Positions 32,898 to 43,798 of a DNA stretch of 64,000 nucleotides are shown here, in pieces. Within the stretch, counting starts at the first letter, position 1, and each line of letters starts with the position of its first letter. Below the pieces are notes generated by a model. The model did no database searches. It was given only the letters and a program-made list of their open reading frames with translations, and was not told the DNA's origin. This DNA comes from Panicum virgatum (lineage: Eukaryota > Streptophyta > Magnoliopsida > Poales > Poaceae): positions 57,614,195 to 57,678,194 of the forward strand of contig NC_053144.1 of assembly GCF_016808335.1 (NCBI RefSeq). Reading direction: 5' to 3'. The position numbers were made by a program, and so were the translations under genes.

Positions 32898-33385
32898 AGT
32901 TAGAAAGCAAATTGAGACTCTTGGGTATTCCAATATCAATATGATGCCAATGATGTTTTACATTTACTGTTTTAATTTGACATTCTAGCACCCATTTTGT
33001 AGCATTTTCTGCGGGTTTTATGGTGTTCATGCTGAAGCTCTGGCTACTAGCATTCCTGCTATATTTATATATACAATGTTTGTGTTTGTTCATTTGATTT
33101 GTACACCTCATTGAATTAACTCAAGGTTAAGCATTCTGCCTCGATTAATCATTGGCCGATCTGATCAATGTTTTGCTCTTTGGAGTTGGATCAATCAATT
33201 AGTTTGAGCCAACCGCAGATACCATGTATGATGTGAGGCTGAGCTATACCATTATCTGAACATGGCTATTGCATCATGAAACTTGACAGTCTGATTTTAT
33301 GCCCTGTTTCGCTCCTATATCTGAATAATTTGATGTGATGTTGTTTGCAAAGCTGTTGAGAACTATGGCTGAAGTTCGCAGTATA

Positions 33386-33748
33386 GGCCGTGTTTAGTTC
33401 GGTAGGCTGTAAACGCAAAAAAATTTGCGTTTCGAATCTTCCCAATTTTAAGCACTAAATGAAGTCTATTTACAAAACTTTTTGCACAGATGGGTTTTAA
33501 ATCGCGAGACGAATCTAATGATGCTAATTAATCCATGATTAATTAATAATTAGCGGATGGTTACTGTAGCATCAATGTTGGAAATCATGGATTAATTAGG
33601 CTCATTAGATTCGTCTCGCAATTTACAGCCCATCCATGCAAAAAATTTTATAAATAGACTTCATTTAGTACTTCAAATTAGCAAGATTTCTTTTCACTTT
33701 AATGCGTTTACGGTTTTTTTGTGTTTAGGGGTGGAACTAAACACACCC
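33386..33748. mobile_element. MITE, GGCCGTGTTTAGTT family, copy 1
   Basis: Ends GGCCGTGTTTAGTTC and GGAACTAAACACACCC, with 3-bp duplication ATA (33383-33385, 33749-33751). The interior has mirrored blocks (ACTAAATGAAGTCTATTTA with AAATAGACTTCATTTAGT, and GCGAGACGAATCTAATGA with its complement), so the whole element can fold into one long hairpin. The region 32898-33385 to its left shows no gene. Confidence 0.85.
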
Positions 33749-34136
33749 ATAGTAGTGCTGCTTGCTACCTGACACTGACATGACACTAGAGGACATGCAG
33801 AGTCTAAAACGATGTAATGTGAACTGACGTTCTTATTTCTGTTCACTGGATGAAAGGTTGAGAATCCTGAATGATTGTACGATTTTGTGGCTTGTTCATC
33901 AGTTTTTTTTTTTTGCGGAAGGAAGGATGGTATTATAATTTTGCTAGGGTCTTCCTTGTAATTTGGGGCTTGTTCATCAGTTGGTCTCACCCCCAAAAAC
34001 ATGCTAGTGGTCTTACTCTGTTCTTCGCTTTCCTGAATACTGAATGGTATGCCCAGAACAGTTGTAGGTCCCCTTCTCAATCGAATTATCATTTTTTAGT
34101 AACATGCTTGCTCTAGAAGGGTTGCAGGATTGCAAC

Positions 34137-34300
34137 GCCCTGTTTAGTTGATAAAAAGTTGTTGGTTTTGGTACTGTAGCACATTTTGTTGTTACTTGAC
34201 AAATAATGTCTAATCATGGACTAATTAGGCTTAAAAGATTCATCTCGTGCTAATCAATTAGACTGTGTATTGTAGAAATTTTTTGGGAACTAAACAGGGT
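34137..34300. mobile_element. Short MITE with CCCTGTTTAGTT ends
   Basis: Ends GCCCTGTTTAGTTG and GGAACTAAACAGGGT. The interior has TACTGTAGCACATTT and CATGGACTAATTAGGCTTAA, typical of abundant grass MITEs. The target duplication is not resolved. Confidence 0.65.
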
Positions 34301-35017
34301 TATGTAACTCTTTGTAGATGAGATTGGTGCCGGATATCATTTTTGCTGAACAACACGCGAACAGAACTAGTGGTGTCTGGTGATGCTGAAAGGTCCCGCT
34401 GGTGATCTCGTGGACCGAAAAACTCGCAGTGCAATTGGAAGCATTAAGCATATGGTTCTAGACCATAACCATTCAGAAGTTGCATGGTGTTGGTCAATGC
34501 CTTTTTTTTTTAATTTGGAAGAGGTCTAGTTGATCCGAGAGCCACTGGAGGCCCCAACAAAAAAACAAAAAATCGAGTACAGCGGCTACCCCTTTTTGAG
34601 GGAAACATCTGGCCCATTCTTCTCCGGCCCAGCCTTGATCCAGGCCCATGAACGCCTCTAGAAGGCAGGCAAGATTCCCACATCCGGAAGGGATCCCAAT
34701 CCTGTAAATACGCGGGAACCCCGGTGGCGAAGCCCGGAGCGGGCGCTCGAAAATATCTCGCCTCGGCACGAGCTCTGGAACCTTCACTGGCCCCAACCCC
34801 CGACGACCAAAACACAACTCCGACCTCTATTTAGAGAGACAGATATTTTTCTCACGCCCTCCCCGCGAATAAAAACTTTTCTAGCCTCCCTTTGAATCCA
34901 TCCATCCATCCACCCAGCCATTGCTCGTCTCCCTCCCAAATTCGATGCCTTTGTAGCGCTGCCGCTTCGCCCCTGCGTCGCGCCGCGCCGTGCGGTGCAC
35001 TTGCCGCTGCGCTTACC
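34301..35017 (+). promoter_or_regulatory. Upstream region and 5' leader of the J-domain gene
   Basis: Candidate TATA elements are CTCTATTTAGAG at about 34826 and GAATAAAAAC at about 34867. The following 150 bases are C-rich (CATCCATCCATCCACCCAGC), as grass leaders often are. No other gene is seen here. Confidence 0.4.
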
Positions 35018-36064
35018 ATGGACGCTGGGGCCGGTGCCGGATCTGGCAATGCCTCCGGCGGCGGCGCGTCCGCGTGCTGCTACTACGCCCTGCTCGGCAT
35101 CCGCAAGAACGCCTCCGCCACCGACATCCGCGCCGCCTACCGGAGGCTCGCGATGGTGAGTTCCCCTCCCCGTGCGTGCATGCGCGCGGGCGTTTGGTTG
35201 GGCGCTCTCTGTTTTCTTGATCCCCGAGCGGACCTGCTGACCCGTTCCGTTCGCTTGCCGCGGGCGCGCAGAAGTGGCACCCGGACCGGTGGGCGAGCGA
35301 CCCCGGCGCCGCCGGCGAGGCCAAGCGGCGGTTCCAGCGGATCCAGGAGGCCTATTCCGGTAAGGCCCCCACGTTTGCTCCGCCCGCCGCGGCTTGGCTG
35401 CACGGGATTTGATCGGATTGTTCGTTTGGCGCAGTCTTGTCGGACAAGGGGAAGAAGGCCATGTACGACGCCGGGCTCTTCGATCCCCTGGACGACGACG
35501 ACGACCAGGTGAAGAACCAGAGCCTCGGTCTCCTTTCTTTTCTCCCCTCCCGCTGCTTGCTTATTGTCTCGCCGAAATCAAGTTCGGTTCCTGCTGCTTG
35601 CTTATTGTCTCGCCGAAATCAAGTCGAATTCTTTTTTGCCATTTTTGTGTGAGAATATTATGTACTACAAAGTTAATTATTATACTGTATATCTGCGAGC
35701 CTGAAAATAAGTTGTGTGCTCTGTTTTTGGACGGCCAGGATTTCTCCGACTTCATGCAGGAGATGCTGGTGATGATGGATAACGTGAAAAACGAGGTAGG
35801 CGCAACAAACCAACCGCTCTGATTAAACTAAACATGATAACATAATCCCGATCGCAATTGTGCTCTGTTACCATAACGAGAACGCGCTTTTCTCACCGAT
35901 GATGCTCCGCGCAGAAGCCGGACACGCTGGAGGACCTGCAGAAGATGCTGGAGGACATCGTCAACGGCGACGATGGGAGCCGCGGCGCGGGCGGGCGCGT
36001 GCCGCCGGACGGCGCCCGGCGGGCGCGCATCGCGCCGTACCCGCAGCAGCAGGGGCGCAGGTGA
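35018..36064 (+). CDS. Small J-domain (DnaJ/HSP40 type III) protein, five exons
   Basis: Exons 35018-35155, 35272-35359, 35435-35508, 35739-35795 and 35915-36064 join in frame to 168 residues. The J domain covers about residues 21-80: [12 protein letters not shown], helix II ending YRRLAM, the invariant HPD at residues 49-51 (in KWHPDRW), then [21 protein letters not shown]. Then come an acidic stretch (DDDDDQ), [19 protein letters not shown] and a [16 protein letters not shown] segment. There is no Gly/Phe or zinc region, hence type III. J proteins stimulate HSP70 ATPase activity through HPD. No signal peptide or membrane segment, so it is probably cytosolic or nuclear. The start is the first ATG giving the usual short Gly/Ala-rich N-terminus. 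All junctions are GT-AG and keep the conserved reading frame, so the gene looks intact. The C-terminal tail is basic and proline-rich. Confidence 0.9.
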
Positions 36065-36330
36065 CCGGCGCGCCGGTGTACGAGATGTACACGCGACGAG
36101 CCTGCGCTTTCGCGGCGAGAGGAGAGGAGACCAGGGGGACAAGATCAGCCAGCAAAGCCAACGGGAGGCTCTGGAAAGAAGGGGGAGAATAAAAATGAAA
36201 TGAAATTGCCAAGTCGGAGGCGATTGCCATCTGATGATTTGACCGTAGTAAGTAGCCGGGCGCCCGCTCGGCTCCGGCCGCGCCGCCGCAAGAAACCGGC
36301 GGACGCGTGGCCGGGGACTCTGATTTGTTA

Positions 36331-36683
36331 TTGGCCGTGTTTGGATGGGATGTGAAAACATTTTCATGAAAACTTTTTTTTGATGCTTTGACCACTAATT
36401 AAGGATATTAAATAAAGTCTAATTACAAAATTACTTCCACAATTATGGTACTGTAGTAGTTGCTCTAGCTAATAAGGTCATTGACCGCACGATTAGGGAA
36501 TGATTGAGCGTGGTCACTGTAGCATCACTGTAGCCAATTATGATGAAACTTGGCTCATTAGATTTGTCTCGAAAAGTTACACCTATCCATGAAAATTTTT
36601 TGCAAATAGACTTCATTTAGTATTCTATGTAGATATTTGTTTTTTTGTGAAATTGTGATGCGATGGCTAACCAAACATGGCAA
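36331..36683. mobile_element. MITE with TTA duplication (Tourist-like, PIF/Harbinger)
   Basis: Ends TTGGCCGTGTTTGG and CCAAACATGGCAA, with 3-bp duplication TTA (36328-36330, 36684-36686). The inside has TACTGTAGTAG and GGCTCATTAGATTTGTCTCG blocks. It lies 270 bases after the J-domain stop codon. Confidence 0.8.
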
Positions 36684-37112
36684 TTATCTCGGCGGCATTT
36701 CGTGCCCGAATTGGCAATGGAATTCTTAAACTCCTTTTGGTGCTGTTCGCATGGGCATCCCCCACTAGCGCTGCCACCACTGCCCTGTTACGTGTCGTGC
36801 GCTGCCGTCTCGCGAATTCTCAAATCCGTTAATGGCCTCCCGGCGCCGACCGGCCGGCGGTGGTGTAACATTTTAGGTATTAATCATTTGTAATTAAAAA
36901 TTTATTACGGTCATTAGTTCTGACTCACCCGATAAATCACTAAACAAATTTTTTTCCAGTCAGCTTGGGCCAGACCGGTCTGACCGGTTGAACTGGTTTC
37001 AACCGTCTTAGGCCCCACAACATTTAAATCATTCTCTCTCTTCTCACCTGTGCACTCGACCTCACCAGCTCTCTCACTCACTCTCCCCGAGCTCTCCCCT
37101 TCTCAAGCCCTC

Positions 37113-37675
37113 TGTTGGTGGAGAGTGTCTCCGGAACGGACGAACACAACAACAGTAATGGGCAACACGGAAATCAAGTAACAAGGTGCTCTTTTTTCAT
37201 TTTCCCAGATCCCCTTCAATGAACATTACACATGGTATTTATAGGTGGCGTTACAACTTCAATGTACAATTACTCTATTGCACCCCTAAAATGGTAATAT
37301 TCCCGGAATATTCCTAGATGCGAGCGTAATTTGCCCGTTACAACTTGAGTGCGCCACAGCTCACAGCGGGACCCACGCCGACCCCGGCATCTTCGCCGTA
37401 TCCGACGAAGCTCCCGGACCCGCTGCTAAGTACTCCGCAAGACTCGTGTCACCAAGTCTTCGCTCCTCTCCGTCTTCTTGCTCGTGGAACAGCGAAGACG
37501 GAACACCTCCGCGATAGCTCCTGGCATCAGCTTGTCTTCCGGGTGCCTCATCTTCGCTTCCTGTCCCGAAGACACGCGAAGATGGGTCACCCTTAGCTGG
37601 TAGACCTTCGGCTCGCCCTTGACTCCTTGTCTTCGCGTACCTCCGGCGACCTGACCGAAGGTGGTGACCCCAACA
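37113..37675 (-). repeat. 3' LTR of the Gypsy element
   Basis: 563 bp. On the minus strand the block before it (CGAGGCTCCGAGGGGCTAC) is the expected place of the polypurine tract, but it is only a weak one. Confidence 0.92.
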
Positions 37676-38168
37676 GTAGCCCCTCGGAGCCTCGTCCCGA
37701 TCTCTGTTAGGGGCGTGGCTTCGACCTTGTGGACGCCGTCGGCATCCCGAAGCGCCACCCTTCGAGCTGGGCGCCGCGCTGGTGGTCGTCGAAGCGCAGT
37801 CCGTGTTCACCTGTAAAGAAGTTGTGCCCCCGTCGAAGAAGCCAAATTTTTCGCTTTCGTAAACGTTAGTTCGCGCGCAAGATGGTGAATTCGAAATTTG
37901 GCGGGAGAAATTGCGTTGGCGCGAAGATATGAAAAGACCGTAAAGCCCCTCGGGTCGTCGTGATCCTAAACGCGCCGCGCGGGGCATTAGCGTCTTTTCA
38001 TCGCGCGCGGTGAATTTTCGCGCTTGCCGTTTACCTATAAGTAGTGGCCATGTTATTCTTCATTTTACATTTCACCGCCCCTGCTTCCCTGCCTCTTCGC
38101 TTCTCGATTCGCGAAGGTCCTCTCAGAGGTCGAGAGTGGAGTTCTCAGAACACTCGGAGTCTTCGGAA

Positions 38169-41100
38169 ATGGCACCGAAGAGGAATCAACCGGGAGATCC
38201 GACAACCACAGTCCTCGGTCTGTCCAAGATGACTTCCTCCCTCCTCGATGACCTGGCACGTCGGGGCTTCGTCTCTGCTGACGATGTCCGTGCTCCACCG
38301 CCGGGTGAGATTTCTGCACATCCCCGCGCCGATGAAGTAGTGGTCTTCCGCGATTTGTTTACCGCTGGCCTTCGGATGCCCTTGGATCCTGTGGTTGTGG
38401 ATATTTTTCGTTTGTTCAGAGTGTACTTGCATCAGATGACACCTACTTCGGTGGTTCGACTGAATCTGTATATGTGGCTGGCGAAGACCTGCCGCCTAAC
38501 TCCGAGCGCTGAAGGCTTCGCTCGTGCCTTCCGAGTGCATTACCAGCCGAAAAAATTTCAGTGGAATCAACCGGAGGTGCGGAGATATCAGCTGTTCCTC
38601 AGTACGGATGTTATACCTTCGCATTTCACAAAAACCTTCCCAGCCCGGTCCCGGCGAGCAAGAACAAATGGGCCAACGACTGGTCCTCGTACTGGTTCTA
38701 CCATAAGGTTACTTTGGACTCCGTCACGAGGACCCATCCTCTCGCCGTCGACCATATCTCTGATCTTGGCGATGTTCCAAAGGCCTCCTCCAATGTCCGC
38801 ACCGAAGATGAAGCTCTTCTCGCCCTTCTTCGGAAACTGTCGAAGACCTTTAGCACCCGCGACCTCGTCGAAGAGTTCGTCGCATGTGGCTGTTTTCCAG
38901 TCAAGGCCGGCTGGAGCGTCTCGTCCTGGTTAGCCGAAGACCGCTGGATCGAGGGTATTCCGGTACCAGACTTCGTGACCATTTTCAACCTTCGGAGCGA
39001 TCATGAGTTTTCGAACCTGATCTTGTTAAGGAGGTGCAATGCTTCGTGTTTTTGCTTACAGCTGTTGCTACCTCGGCGATGCAGGGGTGGACCCTGCTGT
39101 CATCGAGACCCGGGCCAACGAGTTGATCGGGTCGGTGTCGAAGGACGAGTACAAAGCCCTCGCCGGCCATCTTGGTGGGGCCCGACGGAACCGGGTGTTC
39201 CACGCGTTGGGCGTCTCGGCTCCTCCTCGATCGGCAGAGTTGAAGCTTGCCGAAGGTCATGGCGGCCCGGAGAAGGCAAAAGCTCTTGAAAAAGCAAAGC
39301 GGAAAAAAATTTCTTCGTCCGCGGAGCCGAGAAAGAGAAGCCGGCTGTTTGATACCATTCTGCAGCAATCTCCTCTGCGGAGCAAGGGGGAATCCGAAGA
39401 TGGCGGAAGTGCGGACAGCAATCGTCCTCCTCCGGAGGCGGCGCCTCTTGACATCCCTCAGGTGGCGGTGCCCCTGAGGGCAGTCCGTCCGGCCCTGGAT
39501 CTCGAGTTCAGCACTGCCCAGGAGAGCGAAGACGAGGGGCACATCGAGGAGGTCAACATTGTGGCTGACTCCCCCCGCCGCTTGTCCCCCCCTCGCACAG
39601 CCCCTACTACCGACGATGGAGCCGAAGTTTCTTCTGGAAGAAGGGGTGAAGCTGCATCCTCGTCCCGGAATACCGCATCCCCCTCCGAAGCGAAGTAGAG
39701 CGGCAGCGAAGCTTCATCGAGCTCGTCGGACAGCAGTAGTTTCTTCGTCCGCGATGCTGATCTCGAAGCTACTGTTGTGGAACTCGGTGCGAAGCACACC
39801 GCTGTGCTTCTTGGCGGGAAAATTGTGAAATCTCTTCGTTTTGAGAGCCGGGACCGCGAACGTGAGCTTCTGGCCGCGGCAGGCGACTCCTTCTGCTTTC
39901 CCCTCATGGAAAAGGACTTGATGGGGAGCGGGGTAAACAGCATCCTGGAAAGTGCCCAAGATTTATCGTTGAAGGCCTTCGTGGCCGCGCGGTGTGCTGC
40001 TCGGCAACTGGCGGCCGAAAACAGTTCAAAAACTGATGTTGCCGACCTGGAGGCGAAGGTGGCGTCTCTAGAGAAAGAGAAAGCAGAGCTGGAGACGCGA
40101 ATCGCCAGATCCGCCGAGGAGAAAAGAACCCTCACCACGGAGCTCCTCGCGTCCGCTGAACGAGCGGTGAGAGCCGAGGATGCCGCCAAGGCTGCGAAGT
40201 TGCTTGCGGAAGATGCCGCGAGGCGCCGAGATACAATGCAACAGCGGCTTCGCACCTTCAAGGAGGCAATAAAGACTGGGTCGGAAAAGCTGCAGGAAGA
40301 ACTGCCTGACCTCCTCGCCCGTTATGGGCTTTTGGCTCCGGATATGTTCCCGGAGGGCGCCGACTCCATTGGCCTGGGCTCCTTCTTCCAGTGGCTTCGA
40401 GCATGCATTGCCATGCTGGATGCTGGGGCACACTTTAACGAAGACATCAGCGCCATGGTCGCCGTCCGTACGCTCAGCACCGCCGTGTACAACCTCTTCC
40501 CCTCTGAAGCTGGACAGGCTAGCGCTGTGACGAAGGCTCAACTTCATTCCCTTCGTGACCCCTCCTTCCGCTGGCCAGGCGAGGATACTGTCAACCCGGA
40601 TGCGCTCCCTGCTTTGGCGAAGAACATCGCTGTCAGCTTCATGGAGCGTTTTTTCAAAGGTGAAGGCCGTGCCCTTGTTCAGCGCGAGGTCGAGCGGATG
40701 AAGAACCAGGTGACTTTCATTTATCTATTACTAAGTTGATTCCTTGACGGAGAACTTGCTGACTTCTGAACTCCAATCTTTCAGCTACAGTCTAAAGCTG
40801 ACGCTATTGCGAAGCCCATTCTCCAAGAGGCTGTGCTCGCGGAAGAGAGACCTGGCGGCGAGGATGCGAACGGCGACAATGGGCGCGGCGGTGCTGATGC
40901 AGCCCCAGAGCTTCAAGACCAGACGAGGGTGTCCTCTTCCCGTCCTCCGGTTGGCGAGGTGCGAGGGTCGCAGTAGGCTGTTGTATAGGGTGTCAGTTGT
41001 AATAATTATTTTTGTACTCTAACACCTTCGGTGCCTACGCAGGACCCTGCGTTGGCCCCTGCGCAGGCGGCCGAAGACGTTGCTCCTCACCGACTGAATC

Positions 41101-41593
41101 GGGGGAACTTTTATGTTGCTGGTGCGTCTTGGACGAAGTTTCATATTTGTTATCCTACGATTTCGTTCGAAGCGTTCTGGGCGAATAGGGCGCGTGTGTA
41201 TGATCGCCGGAACAAACAGGCGAAGCGTTTTTTTGCCGATTTCCAGCGTGATCCGGCGAAACACGCGAGGATCCTTGCTAACCGCAGTTTTCGTCGTGAA
41301 ATAAATCGGATTCTTGACACCGATAGGCCTTATAGTTCTTCGGCTGGTCTGCGCGAGCCGAAGCCGGAGCCAGTGGACAACGAGCCCCTGGCGCCTCACG
41401 AATTTATGTATCGAAGCAAAGGCATCTTCGCCGAGAGCTCTAGTTGATGTGCGTTGCCCTCGGTTTCAGGGGGCGACTTTGAAAAGTTTCTTCGGCGGAC
41501 GGCCGAGGAGATAATAGATGCGGCGGTCCGAGACGTGATATCCGAGGTGGACCGCCTAGTCTTCAAGGAAGAGGCCTCGGATGTGAGCATGTG
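38169..41593 (+). pseudogene. Antisense ORF of the Gypsy element (Transposase_28-like), decayed
   Basis: Read opposite to gag-pol. The N-terminal part (38169-38560) begins MAPKRNQPGD and has the pattern of the 'putative gypsy type transposon' family (Pfam Transposase_28, named from memory): VVFRDLFTAGLRMPLDP, FRLFRVYLHQMTPTSVVRLN. It continues in the next frame (about 38561-39030) with QYGCYTFAF and KNKWANDWSSYWFYHKV. Later parts: basic/acidic low complexity (39086-39698), a coiled coil at about 40030-40290 (VADLEAKVASLEKEKAELET), a helical region, a clear intron at 40710-40784, and further exon-like blocks at 41041-41447 and 41467-41604. Breaks: a frame change in an A run near 38550, another near 39030, and a TAG at 39696. 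Function in living elements is unknown. It is not a host gene, because it lies wholly between the LTRs. Confidence 0.72.
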
Positions 41594-42004
41594 ATTCGTT
41601 TCTTCGTGCTTTCACACTAAGTGTAATTTCGCTTTGTACCAATATGTACTTTGTAATTTACTTCGTCTCCTCGGGCGACGTGTATCTTCGCTGTGTAACA
41701 TGTAATTTGTAGTTTATTTCAATACTTCGAGCGGAGTGTATCTTCGCGGTGTAACGTGTACTTTGTAATTTATCATATTGTCAGGCGTTTCAACCTTCGA
41801 TTGTGCATACGTGTGTTTTGCGAAGCGCCACCCCCCCCCCCTTTTGCACGGGAGAGGTTACATGTTTTTTTTTTGGCTGTTCATCTTCACTGGTGTCGTG
41901 CGTCTTGTTTTGCGAAGCGCCACCCCCCCTTCGCTCGACTGGCGGGGATGATGAACTCCGGCTTCTTATTGATTGTTGCATGCCTGTGGGGACTAGTGCC
42001 GTCG

Positions 42005-42356
42005 CTTCGGCGACAGGGCTTTCCACCTGTCGCTGTGGCGATGGGATTTTCGTTAGGGGACCTTCGGCTCTTTAGCCGGAGAGGTTCGCGCCTAGCCTTC
42101 GGCTTTCGCGCGACAGGACTTTCCACCCGTCGCTCCGGCGACGGGATTTTCGTTAGGGGACCTTCGGCTCTTTAGCCGGAGAGGTTCGCGCCTAGCCTTC
42201 GGCTTTCGCGCGACAGGACTTTCCACCCATCGCTCCGGCGACGGGATTTTTGTTTTCGGACCTTCGGCTCTTTAGCCGGAGCGGTTCGCGCCTAGCCTTC
42301 GGCTTTCGCGCGATAGGACTTTACACCCGTCGCTCCGGCGACGGGATTTTTGTTTT
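42005..42356. repeat. 100-bp tandem repeat, about 3.5 units, hairpin-rich
   Basis: The landmark GGGATTTT follows at exact 100-base steps (42043, 42143, 42243, 42343). Each unit has three short stem-loops: GTCGC-TCCG-GCGAC, CGGCT-CTTT-AGCCG and AGCC-TTC-GGCT. The array lies between the antisense ORF and integrase, a non-coding stretch of both strands (41600-42745). Confidence 0.9.
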
Positions 42357-42745
42357 GGGAAGTGGAGCTAAGGGGAGCGAAGACCTCGATTGGGTTTTGC
42401 TCCTCGTGCTCACTTCTTTCAAGCGTTAACGGCTTGTTTTCCGCGCCAATGACTCCCCTCTTCGCGTTGACGAAGAGGGATAGATGCTTTGGCGCCTTTG
42501 TAACGCGCTCGTTTGTTGGGGGCCTTGTTTATATTTCACAAGGGGTTACATAGGGTTCCGCCTCGTTAAAAACCTCACACCTCCGGCGCCCGAGTGGACA
42601 CTCGAAAGCTTCCCCCGTGAGGAAAAGAGTACGGGCCCTTTGGTACATTGTACTAATTTACAGGAGAAAAGGAGAAAATTTGTTCTACGAGCCCCTTTGG
42701 TTATTTCCCTCAGGTGGCTTTTACACACTTCCCTACGCGACTTCC

Positions 42746-43774
42746 CTACACGTAGTATCTTTGTAGCATGTCCTTGTTCCATGAATATGGGTCTTCGGTG
42801 CCTTCTAGCGTGCGGAGTCTGCAGGCCTCCGGTCTTGCCATCGATGCGACGATAAACGGGCCTTCCCACTTGATGTACATCTTCCCTTTCTGCTTGGCCT
42901 TCGGTATTCTTCGAAGCACCAAGTCACCCTCTCTGATATTCCTGGGCTTCACCTTCTTGTTCCTCCACCTTCGCGTTTCGTCTTGGTATTTACCCAAGTT
43001 GATTGCTGCTTGTATCTTAACAACTTCGATTGTGTCAACTGAGGGCTTGATGTCTTCTTCGATGTTTTCTGCCCCTTCGGCTGTTCTCCAGGATTTGAGC
43101 TTTATTTTCTCAGGTGTTACGGCTTCTTCGCCGTATGGGAGCTTGAACGGTGTGAATTTTGTGGTCCTAGACTCTATCGTGTTATGAGACCACACGACCC
43201 TCGGCAGTTCGTCCACCCATTTTCCCTTCGGCAGCTCAGTGATGTTTTTCTTGATACCTGCGAAGATGATGTCGTTGGCCCTTTCCACCGCGCCGTTGGA
43301 CTGCGGGTGGTAAACTGATGCGAAACATAAGTTTGTGCCAAGTTGTGTGGCGAATTGTCTGAAAGTTGCGCTGTCGAACTGTTTGCCATTGTCCACTGTG
43401 ACCTCCTTCGGGACGCCGAAGCGACAGACGATGTTCTGCCAGAAGAATTTTTGCAGGGCTCCTGCTGTGATGTCCCCGAGTGCTTTGGCTTCGACCCATT
43501 TGGAGAAGTATTCCACCGCTACAGCGGCGTACTTGTAGTTTCCTGGAGCCTTGGGCAGTGGTCCCACTATGTCAATTCCCCATCGCGCGAGGGGCCACAC
43601 CGGGGGTAGTAGCTGCACCTCGTCGGGTGGGAATTTGCTGTAGGGGGCATGCTTTTGACAATTCGGGCACGTGTGAACCACCTCGTGAGCATCTGCCACG
43701 GCCGATGGCCAATAGAAACCTTCACGGAAAGCTTTGCCGACCAGGGCCCTCGTCGCGATGTGCGAGGAACACAT
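42746..43774 (-). CDS. Gypsy integrase part of pol
   Basis: Open for 342 codons in the same frame as the upstream pol. The zinc-binding end has CPNCQ preceded by histidines. The core has the DDE residues: D68 in RWGIDIVG, D128 in TVDNGKQF and E164 in SNGAVERAN. The C-terminal part has an SH3-like stretch ending RMLEGTE-type residues and YSWNKDML. Integrase inserts the cDNA into the host genome. It is cut off from the RT part by one in-frame TAG at 43801-43799, so in this copy it would need readthrough or be lost. Confidence 0.88.
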   Translation of the reverse strand: MCSSHIATRALVGKAFREGFYWPSAVADAHEVVHTCPNCQKHAPYSKFPPDEVQLLPPVWPLARWGIDIVGPLPKAPGNYKYAAVAVEYFSKWVEAKALGDITAGALQKFFWQNIVCRFGVPKEVTVDNGKQFDSATFRQFATQLGTNLCFASVYHPQSNGAVERANDIIFAGIKKNITELPKGKWVDELPRVVWSHNTIESRTTKFTPFKLPYGEEAVTPEKIKLKSWRTAEGAENIEEDIKPSVDTIEVVKIQAAINLGKYQDETRRWRNKKVKPRNIREGDLVLRRIPKAKQKGKMYIKWEGPFIVASMARPEACRLRTLEGTEDPYSWNKDMLQRYYV

Positions 43775-43798
43775 CCCTGCATGTATCTCTTCAAGCAG

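Noticed and set aside
38169..41447. Host multi-exon gene on the plus strand
   Set aside because: It lies wholly between the two LTRs of a nested element with a clean target duplication; the family is known from Gypsy elements.
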